Positions 33,583 to 42,301 of a stretch of DNA of 64,000 nt are shown here, piece by piece. The DNA comes from Longimicrobium sp. (GTDB taxonomy: Bacteria; Gemmatimonadota; Gemmatimonadetes; Longimicrobiales; Longimicrobiaceae), in assembly GCA_036377595.1 (NCBI GenBank), contig DASUYB010000003.1, positions 1 through 64,000 on the forward strand, read 5' to 3'. Every line of letters begins with the position of its first letter. Positions within the stretch are counted from its first letter, which is position 1. The notes under the pieces are model-generated. The model did no database searches. It was given only the letters and a program-made list of their open reading frames with translations, and was not told the origin of the DNA. The position numbers were made by a program, and so were the translations under genes.

Positions 33583-33610
33583 CGATAGTTAAGCAATCGC
33601 TTAACTATCG
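33583..33610. promoter_or_regulatory. perfect 12-bp inverted repeat between convergent stops
   Basis: CGATAGTTAAGC and GCTTAACTATCG flank a 4-base spacer (AATC). The TTAAGC-N4-GCTTAA core resembles ArsR-type operator sites, yet it lies between the stops of the NDH-2 gene (33545) and the DUF1259 gene (33660), far from any promoter. As an RNA it would form a 12-bp hairpin and could terminate transcription in either direction. Confidence 0.6.
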
Positions 33611-33659
33611 ATCGAGCGGACAATCCCCCACCCCGACCGCGCGCGGCCTCACCGCCGCC

Positions 33660-34544
33660 TCAGCGCACGGCCATCCGCGCGAGCGCGGCTCGCAGGCCGC
33701 GCGCGACCCTGAGCGCGTCGTCGTTCGCCCAGAAGTGCGCGAAGTAGAGGCGCGGCTCCTCGCCCACCATGTGCGAGTGCAGCGCGGTGACCTCGATCCC
33801 GTTCTCGCGCAGCGCCCGGAGCACGCCCTCCACCTCGCCGGCGGTCATCACGAAGTCGCCCGTGGCGGCGGCGCGGCCGGGGCCGGTGGGCTGCAGGTTG
33901 ATGGCGGTGGCCACGCCCATCGCGGGCGGCACCGTGTCGCCGTGCTGGACGATGGCCTCCGCGCGGGGGACGCTCACCTGCCACACGCCGCCGTTCACGC
34001 GCCCGGAGCGGCCCAGCGCGCCGGCCAGCGCGCCGGTGTCGAGCGCGAACGGGGCGGCGGAGGGCGCTGCCGGCGACCCCATCGGCGTGCGCGTCAGCGC
34101 CAGCGCCGCCCGCACCGTCCCGGCGATGCGGGCGGCATCGCCGTGCGCCTCGACGTGCACGTACGTCACCCGCGGACGCTCGCGCAGGAGGTGGTTGTGC
34201 ACCGCGCTCGGCATCACCCCGCCCTGCTCCAGCCGCGCGATCACCGGCGCCACCTCGTTCTCCGCCAGCACCAGGTCGCCCATCGCCATGGCGCCGCCGG
34301 CCGCGCGGCGGAATGCGAGCCACGAGCCCAGCGCCAGCGCGGGCCGGACCGCCACGCCGTCCACCGTCACCCGCAGGTCGGAGCGCGGAAAGGAGAAGCG
34401 CATCACCCCGCCCGGCTGCTCGGTCCCGGCACGCCCCAGCGCGCGCTCGACCGCGGCCCAATCCCCCTGAGCCACCAGCGGCGATGGGGACAGCACGAGG
34501 GTGAGAAGCAGCGTTCGAGTCAGACGTGAGATCGCGGCGTCCAT
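33660..34544 (-). CDS. secreted DUF1259 protein (LppY/LpqO-like)
   Basis: A 294-residue protein with a signal peptide (ISRLTRTLLLTLVLSPSPLVAQ). Two repeats of the DUF1259 domain follow: ARLEQGGVMPSAVHNHLLRE with RVTYVHVEAHGDA, and LRENGIEVTALHSHMVGEEP with RLYFAHFWANDDA. The paired HNH/HSH and VHVEAHG/FAHFWAN elements are characteristic of LppY/LpqO proteins. It would reside in the periplasm. ATG 34544 begins the signal peptide. Confidence 0.85.
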   Translation of the reverse strand: MDAAISRLTRTLLLTLVLSPSPLVAQGDWAAVERALGRAGTEQPGGVMRFSFPRSDLRVTVDGVAVRPALALGSWLAFRRAAGGAMAMGDLVLAENEVAPVIARLEQGGVMPSAVHNHLLRERPRVTYVHVEAHGDAARIAGTVRAALALTRTPMGSPAAPSAAPFALDTGALAGALGRSGRVNGGVWQVSVPRAEAIVQHGDTVPPAMGVATAINLQPTGPGRAAATGDFVMTAGEVEGVLRALRENGIEVTALHSHMVGEEPRLYFAHFWANDDALRVARGLRAALARMAVR

Positions 34545-34867
34545 GGCTGGATCGGATCGATGGAGACGGGTGCGTGGGATTCGCCCGCACGTCCCCGCAC
34601 GAACCTCGCCGCGCCGCGCTTGGATGAGCTCCGTCCCCCTGCCCTGTCTCATTGGCCCCTCCCCTGCACGGGCGTCGGCGGGTCTGGGTGATGGATACCG
34701 CATCGCGGATGGAGATTTTGCGCGTCTCGGCGAGTCGCGTGCGGTGTCGGGCGATAGATCCTTCGGCCTGCAAGCTCTTGTGCAGACGCCGATTACGGTC
34801 TGACCGGCCTCAGGATGACGCTCATCGGAGATTGGCGGCTGATTTCCAGGATTGGTGGCGGAGGGAG
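34545..34867. other. 323-base divergent gap with dispersed repeat copy 3
   Basis: 34757-34820 is the GATCCTTCGGCCTGCAA ... GACCGGCCTCAGGATGAC repeat. Both divergent genes must start transcription here. No promoter boxes stand out. Confidence 0.6.
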
Positions 34868-36286
34868 ATGGCGGAGCACGACGTGGTGGTGGTGGGCGCG
34901 GGGCCGAACGGGCTGGCGGCGGCGGTGGAGATGGCGCGCGCGGGGCGGTCCGTCCTGGTGCTCGAGGCCGAGGAGACCATCGGCGGCGCCGCGCGCTCGA
35001 TGGAGCTGACGCTCCCCGGCTTCGTGCACGACGCCTTCTCGTCCGTCTACCCGCTGGGGATCGGATCACCCTTCTTCCGCGATCTCCCGCTCGATGAGCA
35101 CGGGCTGGAGTGGGTGCACCCCGCCGCGCCGCTCGCGCACCCGTTCGACGACGGCACCGTGGCCATGCTGGAGCGCTCCGTGGACGCCACCGGCGAGACG
35201 CTGGGGCCCGACGCGCGCGCCTGGCGCGAGTTGCTGTGGCCGCTCGTCGCCCACTGGCACGAGCTGGCGCCCGACCTCCTCTCGCCGCTGGGGATCCCGC
35301 GGCACCCGCTGCGGATGGCGGCGTTCGGGCGCGTCGGCCTGCGCTCGCTGCGCCACGTGGCCGAGTCGCGCTTCCGCGGCGAGCATGCAAAGGCGCTGCT
35401 GGGCGCGTGCGCCGGCCATGTCGGCCTCCCGCTCGACTTCGCGGCGACGGCGTCGTACGGGCTCGTCCTCGTGGCCGCGGGGCACGCGGTGGGGTGGCCG
35501 ATGGCGCTCGGCGGCGCGGGGCGGGTCGCGCAGGCGCTGGCGTCGTATCTCCGCGCCCTGGGCGGCGAGATCCGCACCAGCGTGCGCGTCCGCTCGCTGG
35601 GCGACGTGCCGCCCGCGCGCGCCGTGCTGCTGGACGTGACCGCGCGGCAGCTCCTGTCGATCGCCGGCGAGCGGCTGGGCGGGCGCTACCGGCGGCAGCT
35701 GGAGCGCTTCCGCTACGGCTGCGGGGTCTTCAAGGTCGACTGGGCGCTGGACGGGCCCGTCCCCTGGAAGGCGCCGGGGATCAACCGCGCGGGGACGGTG
35801 CACCTCGTCGGGTCGCCCGCGGAGCTGTACGCGTCGGAAGAGGCGCCGTGGAACGGGCGGCACGCGGCGCGACCGCTGGTCCTCTTCGCCCAACCGAGCG
35901 CGCTGGACCCGACCCGCGCGCCGGCGGGAAAGCACGTCGCCTGGGGCTACTGCCACGTGCCGAACGGCTCGGACGTCGACATGACGGAGGCCATCGAGTC
36001 GCAGGTGGAGCGGTTCGCGCCGGGGTTCCGCGACCTCATCCTCGCCCGCTTCTCCGCCGGCCCGTCGGTCCTGGAGCGCGCGGACGCGAACCTCGTCGGC
36101 GGCGACGTGAACGGCGGCGCGGGAACGCTGTCGCAGCTCTTCTTCCGTCCCGCGCCGCGAATCCATCCCTATCGCACGCCCATCCGCGGCGTGTACCTGT
36201 GCTCGGCCAGCACTCCGCCCGGCGGCGGTGTCCACGGGATGTGCGGCTATCACGCCGCCCGCGCCGCGCTCGCCGACGGCTTCTGA
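34868..36286 (+). CDS. phytoene-desaturase-like FAD oxidoreductase
   Basis: A 472-residue FAD-dependent amine-oxidase/phytoene-desaturase-type enzyme. DVVVVGAGPNGLAAAVEMARAG is the dinucleotide-binding start, then VLEAEETIGGAARSMEL and GFVHDAFSSVYPLGIGSPFF. The C terminus has the FAD-binding signature RGVYLCSASTPPGGGVHGMCGYHAA. The substrate could be a carotenoid, retinoid or steroid-like compound; there is no other carotenoid gene in the window. ATG 34868 follows GAGGGAG. A hairpin repeat starts 24 bases after the stop. Confidence 0.85.
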   Translation: MAEHDVVVVGAGPNGLAAAVEMARAGRSVLVLEAEETIGGAARSMELTLPGFVHDAFSSVYPLGIGSPFFRDLPLDEHGLEWVHPAAPLAHPFDDGTVAMLERSVDATGETLGPDARAWRELLWPLVAHWHELAPDLLSPLGIPRHPLRMAAFGRVGLRSLRHVAESRFRGEHAKALLGACAGHVGLPLDFAATASYGLVLVAAGHAVGWPMALGGAGRVAQALASYLRALGGEIRTSVRVRSLGDVPPARAVLLDVTARQLLSIAGERLGGRYRRQLERFRYGCGVFKVDWALDGPVPWKAPGINRAGTVHLVGSPAELYASEEAPWNGRHAARPLVLFAQPSALDPTRAPAGKHVAWGYCHVPNGSDVDMTEAIESQVERFAPGFRDLILARFSAGPSVLERADANLVGGDVNGGAGTLSQLFFRPAPRIHPYRTPIRGVYLCSASTPPGGGVHGMCGYHAARAALADGF

Positions 36287-36633
36287 CGAAGAAAAGAAAC
36301 AGATTGTTTTCACGCGGAGGCGCGGAGCCGCAGAGGAGGCGCGCGACCCTCCGCGGCTCCGCGGCTCCGCGGCTCCGCGGCTCCGCGTCTCCGCGTCTCC
36401 GCGTGAGATTTCCCCGATCGCCCGGGTGCCGTGACGAACCGTTCGGCACCCGGTTCGTTTTGACGATTTCGCGGGACGAACCGTTCCCCCCGATCCCCGT
36501 CCACGTCAGAGACGCGGGCCCCGCGCGCGTTCCGTCTGCGCAGGGCCAAGCGATCCCCATCCCCCGAACGACGAAGGGAGGACGCCGCGGAATCCATCTA
36601 CCCGCAGGTTCGAACCCCCGAAAGGAGCAGGCG
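36287..36633. other. 347-base gap after the oxidoreductase gene
   Basis: After the hairpin, 36420-36600 contains no clear repeat and no gene. A promoter for the vWA gene is expected here. The SD AAAGGAG lies just before ATG 36634. Confidence 0.6.
36310..36406. terminator. hairpin with 8-bp tandem array, CACGCGGAG family
   Basis: The left arm begins TCACGCGGAGGCGCGGAGCC. The right arm is seven tandem copies of an 8-base unit (CCGCGGCT four times, CCGCGTCT twice, then CCGCGTGA) from 36351 to 36406. The arms can pair in several registers. It lies 24 bases after the stop at 36286. Confidence 0.75.
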
Positions 36634-38577
36634 ATGAAGAAGATCGTGGTCTGGTCGATGCTGGCGCTGACGGCCGCGTCGCCCGTGGGGACGGCGCAGG
36701 CGCCGGCGGTGGTGCAGGGGCGCGTGACGGATGCGGGCGGCGCGCCGCTGGCCGGCGCACTGGTGCGCGTCGAGGCGCTCGGCGTGGCCGCGACGTCGCG
36801 GCAGGACGGCATGTACCGGCTGGTGATCCCCGCCGCGCGGATGCGGGCCGGGGCGCAGCGCTACGCGGTGACGGCGGTGCGCATCGGCTACACTTCCGTG
36901 CGTCGCGTCGTGCGCCTGGCGCCCGGCGACAGCGTGATCCAGAACTTCCAGCTGGCGCAGGCGGCCGTCGAGCTCAGCGGGGTCGTGGCGACCGCGCAGG
37001 GTGCGGAAGTCCGGTCCCGCGAGGTGGTGGCCAACAGCGCCGGCCGGGTGGCGGACGAGGGGACGTACGAGCTGTCCGCGCCTTCGCCGATCGTCGACCC
37101 GTCGCGCAGGCGGGAAGATCCGAACACGGAGAACTACGCCGCCATCGACGAGAACCCGTTCCTGGCGGTGCGCGCCAACCCGCTCTCCACCTTCTCCATC
37201 GACGTGGACCGGGCCAGCTACGCCAACGTCCGCCGCTTCCTGCGCGCCGGGCAGCTGCCGCCGAAGGACGCGGTGCGGATCGAGGAGCTGCTGAACTACT
37301 TCCACTACGACTATCCCGATCCCGCCGGCGAGCACCCGTTCAACGTGATCGCCGAGGTCGGCCAGTGCCCGTGGAACGCGCAGCACCGCCTGGTCCACGT
37401 GGGGCTGCAGGGCCGCCACGTCGACGCCAGCCGGCTGCCGCCGTCGAACCTCGTCTTTCTCATCGACGTCTCCGGCTCGATGATGGATGCCAACAAGCTG
37501 CCGCTGGTGAAGGACGCGCTGCGGCTGCTGGTGGAGCAGCTGCGCCCGCAGGACCGCATCTCCCTGGTCGTCTACGCGGGCGCGGCGGGGATGGTGCTCG
37601 ACGCCACGCCGGGCGACCGCAAGCAGACCATCCTGGACGCCATCGACCGGCTGCAGGCGGGCGGGAGCACCGCCGGCGGCGCGGGGATCCGGCTGGCGTA
37701 CGAGACGGCGCGGCGCAACTTCATCCGCGGCGGCAACAACCGCGTGGTGCTGGCCACCGACGGCGACTTCAACGTGGGCGTCAGCAGCGACGCGGAGATG
37801 TTCCGGCTGATCGAGGAGAAGCGGCAGGAGGGCACCTTCCTGACCGTGCTGGGCTTCGGGATGGGGAACCTGAAGGACAGCAAGCTCGAGGGGCTGGCCG
37901 ACCGCGGGAACGGCAACTACGCGTACATCGACGACATCGGCGAGGCGCGGAAGACGCTGGTGGGCGAGTTCGGCGGGACGATGTTCACCATCGCCAAGGA
38001 CGTGAAGCTGCAGGTGGAGTTCAACCCGTCGCGGGTGCAGGCGTACCGGCTGATCGGCTACGAGAACCGGGCGCTGCGCAACGAGGAGTTCGACGACGAC
38101 CGCCGCGACGCGGGCGACCTGGGCGCCGGGCACTCGGTGACCGCGCTGTACGAGATCGTGCCCGTGGGCGTGCGGCTGGACGTGGACGCGCGCGTTCCCG
38201 AGCTGCGCTACCAGCGCACCGAGCCGGCGCCGCCGCGGGCGAACGCCGGGCCCGAGCTGGCGTTCGTCAAGCTGCGCTACAAGCTGCCGGACGGCGAGAC
38301 GAGCCGTCTCCTGTCGCACCCGATCACCGACCGGGGCGGGAGCATGCGGCCGTCGGAAGACTTCCGCTTCTCGGCGGCGGTGGCGGGGTTCGGGATGCTG
38401 CTGCGCGACTCGCGCCACCGCGGCAGCGCCGACGCCGACGGCGTGCTCGCCCTGGCGCGTGAGGCGATGGGCGACGACCCCGAGGGCTACCGCCGCGAGT
38501 TCGTGACGCTGGTCGAGCGTTACCGCAGCATCGCCCGCCACGAGCCCGTCGCCATCGAAGGCAACGACGATCGGTAG
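36634..38577 (+). CDS. secreted von Willebrand factor A domain protein (YfbK-like)
   Basis: A 647-residue protein with a signal peptide (IVVWSMLALTAASPVGTAQ). Residues 25-115 form a carboxypeptidase-regulatory-like beta domain (VVQGRVTDAGGAPLAGALVR and TAVRIGYTSVRRVVRLAPGD). A plug-like linker follows. PLSTFSIDVDRASYANVRRF is the YfbK N-terminal box, and the vWA domain starts near residue 275 with the MIDAS motif FLIDVSGSMMDANK and later VVLATDGDFNVG. The C-terminal DUF3520-like region contains RYKLPDGETSRLL and RYRSIARHEP. It is likely periplasmic or surface-exposed. AAAGGAG precedes ATG 36634. Confidence 0.9.
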   Translation: MKKIVVWSMLALTAASPVGTAQAPAVVQGRVTDAGGAPLAGALVRVEALGVAATSRQDGMYRLVIPAARMRAGAQRYAVTAVRIGYTSVRRVVRLAPGDSVIQNFQLAQAAVELSGVVATAQGAEVRSREVVANSAGRVADEGTYELSAPSPIVDPSRRREDPNTENYAAIDENPFLAVRANPLSTFSIDVDRASYANVRRFLRAGQLPPKDAVRIEELLNYFHYDYPDPAGEHPFNVIAEVGQCPWNAQHRLVHVGLQGRHVDASRLPPSNLVFLIDVSGSMMDANKLPLVKDALRLLVEQLRPQDRISLVVYAGAAGMVLDATPGDRKQTILDAIDRLQAGGSTAGGAGIRLAYETARRNFIRGGNNRVVLATDGDFNVGVSSDAEMFRLIEEKRQEGTFLTVLGFGMGNLKDSKLEGLADRGNGNYAYIDDIGEARKTLVGEFGGTMFTIAKDVKLQVEFNPSRVQAYRLIGYENRALRNEEFDDDRRDAGDLGAGHSVTALYEIVPVGVRLDVDARVPELRYQRTEPAPPRANAGPELAFVKLRYKLPDGETSRLLSHPITDRGGSMRPSEDFRFSAAVAGFGMLLRDSRHRGSADADGVLALAREAMGDDPEGYRREFVTLVERYRSIARHEPVAIEGNDDR

Positions 38578-38585
38578 ATACGATC

Positions 38586-38617
38586 GAGGGCGTGGAGATC
38601 ATGATCTCCGCGCCCTC
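38586..38617. terminator. hairpin after the vWA gene
   Basis: GAGGGCGTGGAGATC pairs with GATCTCCGCGCCCTC, a 15-base stem with one mismatch, followed by AAAAAA on the plus strand. It lies 8 bases after the stop. The A-tract is on the wrong side for a plus-strand intrinsic terminator and on the minus strand the T-tract comes first, so its function is uncertain. Confidence 0.55.
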
Positions 38618-38759
38618 AAAAAAGTCTGTCATCCCGAGGGCGCTGCACCGAGTCATCGTCGCGCACCGAATCCCGGTGCCGCCCACCATCCCCGTGGACG
38701 CGAGGACGGTGCGGCATCTCCGCTCGGAATGACAGTCTCCGCTTTCTCTTGATCCCCCA

Positions 38760-38787
38760 ACTCAGCACTCGGCACTCAGCACTTCGT
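38760..38787. repeat. 7-bp tandem array near a stop codon
   Basis: ACTCAGC, ACTCGGC, ACTCAGC and ACTTCGT end at the stop codon of the plug-domain gene (38787-38789). Upstream of it, 38625-38735 is a dispersed repeat (TGTCATCCCGAGGGCGC ... TCGGAATGACA). Confidence 0.9.
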
Positions 38788-40865
38788 CACTGCGCGTGGG
38801 TGGTGATGAGGATCGCGCCGTTGGGCGAGTCGGTGCCGAAGCGCAGCGTGGCCTGCGGGCCGGTCAGGAACTCGATCTTCTCGATCTGCGACGCGGGGAT
38901 GCGGCGCAGCGACTCGGTGAAGATGCGGGTGAAGTCGTCGCCGTAGACGTACTCCACCTTCGCGCCGTCGATGTACACCGCGGGGAAGCTCCTGGCGACC
39001 GTCTCGTACTCGCGGTCGATCACCATCGGGTCCCGCACGGTCTGCATCTGCATGCTTCCGCGCCCGCGCATCTGGTTCCACTCGGGGCGGACGTGCTGCA
39101 GCAGGTCCATGGCCGTCTGCAGCCCCGACTGCCGGATCTCCTCGCGCGTCATCACCCGCACCCGCTCGGAGTTGCGCGTGCGCGCCTGCACCGTGCGCCC
39201 GGCGATGGGCTGCGACGCCCCGCGCCCGCCCAGCACCAGGTCGCGCCGCTCCAGCGACGCCGAAGCCAGCCGCAGGTCGGCCGACGCGCCGCCCGCGCCC
39301 GGCGCGCTGGCCGCCAGCGTCGCGGTCGACCCCGCGGGCACGCCGCAGAAGTGGTACGCGCCCGCCGCGTCGGTCTGCGCCTGCGCGGTGCGCACCGGGC
39401 TGTTGCGCGTCTGCCGCCAGGTGAGCACCACGACGGCCCCGGCGACGGCGTTCCCCGTCGCCGCGCTGCGCACCGCGCCGCCGACGGAGGCGCCCGAGTC
39501 CGGCGGGCACGCGGCCGCCAGCACGCGGGTCAGCGAGGGCACCGCCAGGTCCTGCCGCACCGACCCCCCCTCCGCCATGGTCACCGTCACCGGCGGCGGC
39601 AGGTAGCCCAGCCCGTCGAGCCGCGCCGAGGCGAAGGAGAGCGCGTACGTCCCCGGCCGGACGCCGCGGATCTCGAACCCGCCGGCCGAGTCCGTCACCG
39701 CCTCGTACGCCGTTCCCGACACGTACACGCGCGCACCGGCCAGCGGCTGCACGGTGGTGCTGTCGAACACCGTCCCCGTCACCGTTCCCAGCGCCACGAC
39801 GCCGGCCTGCGCGCCGGGGGCCGCGTCGATGGCCACCACCTCGCCGCCCTCCTCGCGCACCAGCGACGGCTGCCGCGCCGCGGCCGCGTGCGGGATGACG
39901 TCGGTCACGGGGTCGTGGTCCTGGATCGGCATCCGCACCACCCACTTCGACGCGATCCACACCCCGCTCGGCAGCTGGCGGAAGTCCACCCGCCCGCCGG
40001 GAACGCCGCCGGGCCCGCGGACGGGCGCGCGCGTGTAGGTGTAGTCGAGGTGGCGCAGTTGCACGGGGTCGCGCGAGAGCCAGAGCGTACCGCGGACGTC
40101 GGATTTGCGCCCCTCGCGCACCGGCTCGAAGGCCAGCCCGATGACGCTGGTGTCGCGGTCGCTGGAGTCGACGATGCGGAAGCAGTGCCCGTCGAGGAAC
40201 TCGTCGGAGAGGAGGACGTCGGCGTCGGGGGCGTTGTAGATGGTGGTGTCGGCGCGCGTCTGGATGAAGCCGCTCTCGCGGATGGTGTCGGCGGGTACCA
40301 CCGAGAAGGGGCGGTCGGTGACGGCCTCGCTCTCGCGCGTGGTCCCTTCCGCGGCGACGCCGGTGTTGAAGTCGCTCTCGCGCGACCAGTTCTTCACCCG
40401 GAAGCTGAAGAGCCGGTCGGAGAGGGCCGTGCGGGTGACGTCGAGCGCCTTGCGCGCCTCCTCCCACACCCGCGCCGTCTCCAGGTTGCGCCCGGGCCGC
40501 ACCACGCAGCGCGACCCCGCCTGCGCCGTGATCCCCGCCAGCATCATCGCGGTGGGATCAGCCTCCAGCCGGTACTGCAGCGTCTGCCCCGCCTGCAGCT
40601 CGAGCGCGGGCGAGCGCGTGGTGGCGTAGCCGATGCGCTCGGCGCGCAGGGAATAGCGCCCCGCGCCCGGCGCGCGCAGCGTGAACGCGCCCGACGCCGC
40701 CGTCAGCGCCGAGCCCACCGTGCGGCCGCTCTCGTCGACCAGCAGCACGTGCGCGCCGCCGACGCCCGCGCGGGTGCGCGGATCCACCAGCTCGCCGCGG
40801 ACCGTCTGCGCGGCCGCGGGGGCGGCCATGGCCAGGAGAAGGAGGGCCGTGGAGGAGATCTTCAT
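38787..40865 (-). CDS. secreted protein with carboxypeptidase-regulatory repeats and TonB-plug domain
   Basis: A 692-residue protein with a signal peptide (KISSTALLLLAMAAPAAAQ). Three carboxypeptidase-regulatory-like beta domains are seen: TVRGELVDPRTRAGVGGAHV, TVTGTVFDSTTVQPLAGARV and SVGGAVRSAATGNAVAGAVV. The C-terminal 130 residues are a TonB-dependent-receptor plug (VMTREEIRQSGLQTAMDLLQ, FPAVYIDGAKVEYVY, EKIEFLTGPQATLRFGTDSP, AILITTHA) and stop where a barrel would start, so it lacks the transporter. It may be a periplasmic or surface protein that uses the plug fold for binding. ATG 40865 begins the signal peptide. Confidence 0.82.
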   Translation of the reverse strand: MKISSTALLLLAMAAPAAAQTVRGELVDPRTRAGVGGAHVLLVDESGRTVGSALTAASGAFTLRAPGAGRYSLRAERIGYATTRSPALELQAGQTLQYRLEADPTAMMLAGITAQAGSRCVVRPGRNLETARVWEEARKALDVTRTALSDRLFSFRVKNWSRESDFNTGVAAEGTTRESEAVTDRPFSVVPADTIRESGFIQTRADTTIYNAPDADVLLSDEFLDGHCFRIVDSSDRDTSVIGLAFEPVREGRKSDVRGTLWLSRDPVQLRHLDYTYTRAPVRGPGGVPGGRVDFRQLPSGVWIASKWVVRMPIQDHDPVTDVIPHAAAARQPSLVREEGGEVVAIDAAPGAQAGVVALGTVTGTVFDSTTVQPLAGARVYVSGTAYEAVTDSAGGFEIRGVRPGTYALSFASARLDGLGYLPPPVTVTMAEGGSVRQDLAVPSLTRVLAAACPPDSGASVGGAVRSAATGNAVAGAVVVLTWRQTRNSPVRTAQAQTDAAGAYHFCGVPAGSTATLAASAPGAGGASADLRLASASLERRDLVLGGRGASQPIAGRTVQARTRNSERVRVMTREEIRQSGLQTAMDLLQHVRPEWNQMRGRGSMQMQTVRDPMVIDREYETVARSFPAVYIDGAKVEYVYGDDFTRIFTESLRRIPASQIEKIEFLTGPQATLRFGTDSPNGAILITTHAQ

Positions 40866-41023
40866 GCGGGTACCCCGGGAGAGAACTGCGCGGGTTCGGA
40901 TGCGCGAATGGGTCGCGCGGGACCGCGGCGGGAGTGGGGGAGGAACAGGAATAGAATGTGTGAGCGGAAGCGATGTACACACCGCGCTGAATAGCGGCCA
41001 CACCGGTCGATTCCATCAGACAG

Positions 41024-41213
41024 GCGAATGAATTCACGGCAACAAAAGCACAAAGTCCCTGCGGGACTGCGGCCGCGGCATCCGGGCGCCCAGGCAGGCA
41101 TCTCCGCGGGCGAAGACCGTCTTTCCCCGCGCAAACATCCTGCGGAGCCGCGCGGATCCTGCCCCCGCAGTCGCGAAGCGACTTGGTGCTGTTGTTGCCG
41201 TGAATTCATTCGC
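41024..41213. repeat. MITE-like inverted pair of double-hairpin units, diverged
   Basis: The left unit (41024-41068) is GCGAATGAATTCACGGCAAC then AAGTCCCTGCGGGACT. The right unit (41169-41213) is inverted, with AGTCGCGAAGCGACT and GCCGTGAATTCATTCGC. About 100 unrelated bases lie between. Palindromes are weaker than in the other copies. Confidence 0.75.
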
Positions 41214-41250
41214 CTGGACCAATCCGGATCCCGGAGAGCAGATGTATGTC

Positions 41251-41279
41251 TTGACACTATGTGTGATAACACCTAAATT
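41251..41279 (+). promoter_or_regulatory. sigma-70-type promoter of marR with operator in the spacer
   Basis: -35 TTGACA (41251-41256) and -10 TAAATT (41274-41279) are separated by exactly 17 bases. The spacer carries GTGTGATAACACC, an inverted-repeat-like site. Seven bases after the -10 the ATG starts at 41286, so the transcript would be leaderless or nearly so. Confidence 0.75.
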
Positions 41280-41285
41280 CCATCC

Positions 41286-41750
41286 ATGACCACGCAGCTC
41301 AGGGACGAGATCCGGCAGTCGAAGCCGTTCGGCAGCCTGGAGCAGGAGGCGCACCTCAGCATCGAGCGCACGGCGGCGGTGCTGGGGCATGCGCTGGCCG
41401 AGGCGCTCAAGGCGCGCGGCATCACACCTGCGCAGTACAACGCGCTGCGCATCCTGCGCGGCGCGGGGCCCGACGGGCTGTGCCGCGGCGAGGTGCGCGA
41501 GCGGCTGGTGGCGCAGGTGCCCGACGTCACCCGCCTCCTCGACCGGCTCGAGGCCGCCGGGCTGGTGGCGCGCGAGCGCGGCACCGAGGACCGGCGCTAC
41601 GTCACCACCCGCATCACGGCGGACGGGGCGCGGCTGCTGGACGGGCTCGACGCGCCGGTCGAGGCGCTCCATCGCGATTCGCTGGGACACCTGTCCGAAG
41701 ACGAGCTGCGAAGCCTCATCGCCCTGCTGGCGAAGGTCCGGGGGAGATGA
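41286..41750 (+). CDS. MarR-family transcriptional regulator
   Basis: A 154-residue winged-helix protein. [20 protein letters not shown] begins the DNA-binding domain, [28 protein letters not shown] is the recognition-helix region, and [23 protein letters not shown] is the wing. MarR proteins are usually autorepressors that release DNA on binding phenolic or oxidant ligands. It precedes the DoxX and VOC genes in one direction and its own promoter overlaps a GTGTG-N4-CAC site that recurs before doxX. Confidence 0.92.
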   Translation: MTTQLRDEIRQSKPFGSLEQEAHLSIERTAAVLGHALAEALKARGITPAQYNALRILRGAGPDGLCRGEVRERLVAQVPDVTRLLDRLEAAGLVARERGTEDRRYVTTRITADGARLLDGLDAPVEALHRDSLGHLSEDELRSLIALLAKVRGR

Positions 41751-41760
41751 TTTTCACCAA

Positions 41761-41790
41761 ACGTGTGTTTGCACACGTGTTGTTCGAACA
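41761..41790 (+). promoter_or_regulatory. operator-like palindromes upstream of doxX
   Basis: ACGTGTG-TTTG-CACACGT (41761-41778) is a perfect 7-bp inverted repeat, followed by the 10-bp palindrome TGTTCGAACA (41781-41790). The GTGTG-N4-CACAC part resembles the site in the marR promoter spacer, suggesting the same regulator binds both. Confidence 0.65.
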
Positions 41791-41817
41791 CCCACAGTTC
41801 AACGGGAGATGATGGGG

Positions 41818-42258
41818 ATGAGCACGATGCTCTTCGGGCCGGCGCGGCGGCGTGGCGTGGACCTGGCGCTGCTGATCCTGCGCCTGGTGGTGGGGATCGT
41901 CTTCGTGATGCACGGGTGGCAGAAGGTTTCCGCGGGCCTCGGCAACGTAGGCGGGATGTTCGGGCAGATGGGGATCCCCATGCCGGGCGTCATCGGGCCG
42001 CTGGTCGCCCTGCTGGAGCTGCTGGGCGGGATCGCATTGATCATCGGCCTGCTGACGCGGCTGGCGGCGCTCGGCCTGGCCATCAACATGCTCGGCGCCA
42101 TCTTCTTCGTGCACCTGAAGAACGGCTTCTTCAACCCCACGGGGTTCGAGTTCCCGCTGACGCTGCTGGCCGCGAACGTGGCGCTGATGCTGGCGGGCGC
42201 GGGAAGCTACTCGGTGGACGCGGCGATCGGCGGAAGGCAGCCGGCGACCAACTCCTGA
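41818..42258 (+). CDS. DoxX family membrane protein
   Basis: A 146-residue protein with four transmembrane segments: [57 protein letters not shown] and [19 protein letters not shown]. The N-terminal [16 protein letters not shown] and central [20 protein letters not shown] are DoxX signatures. DoxX proteins are linked to redox and thiol stress; several MarR-DoxX pairs are known. The start could be ATG 41809, 41812 or 41818; the last has the best spacing from GGGAG. Confidence 0.9.
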   Translation: MSTMLFGPARRRGVDLALLILRLVVGIVFVMHGWQKVSAGLGNVGGMFGQMGIPMPGVIGPLVALLELLGGIALIIGLLTRLAALGLAINMLGAIFFVHLKNGFFNPTGFEFPLTLLAANVALMLAGAGSYSVDAAIGGRQPATNS

Positions 42259-42301
42259 CGCGGCGACGCGGCGGGAGCATTCAAGGAAGGGAGATGTGGA
42301 G

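Larger units (their letters stand above)
40866..41285. other. 420-base divergent intergenic region
   Basis: It contains the MITE-like element at 41024-41213 and, next to the MarR gene, a strong promoter at 41251-41279. No gene is seen. Confidence 0.75.
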
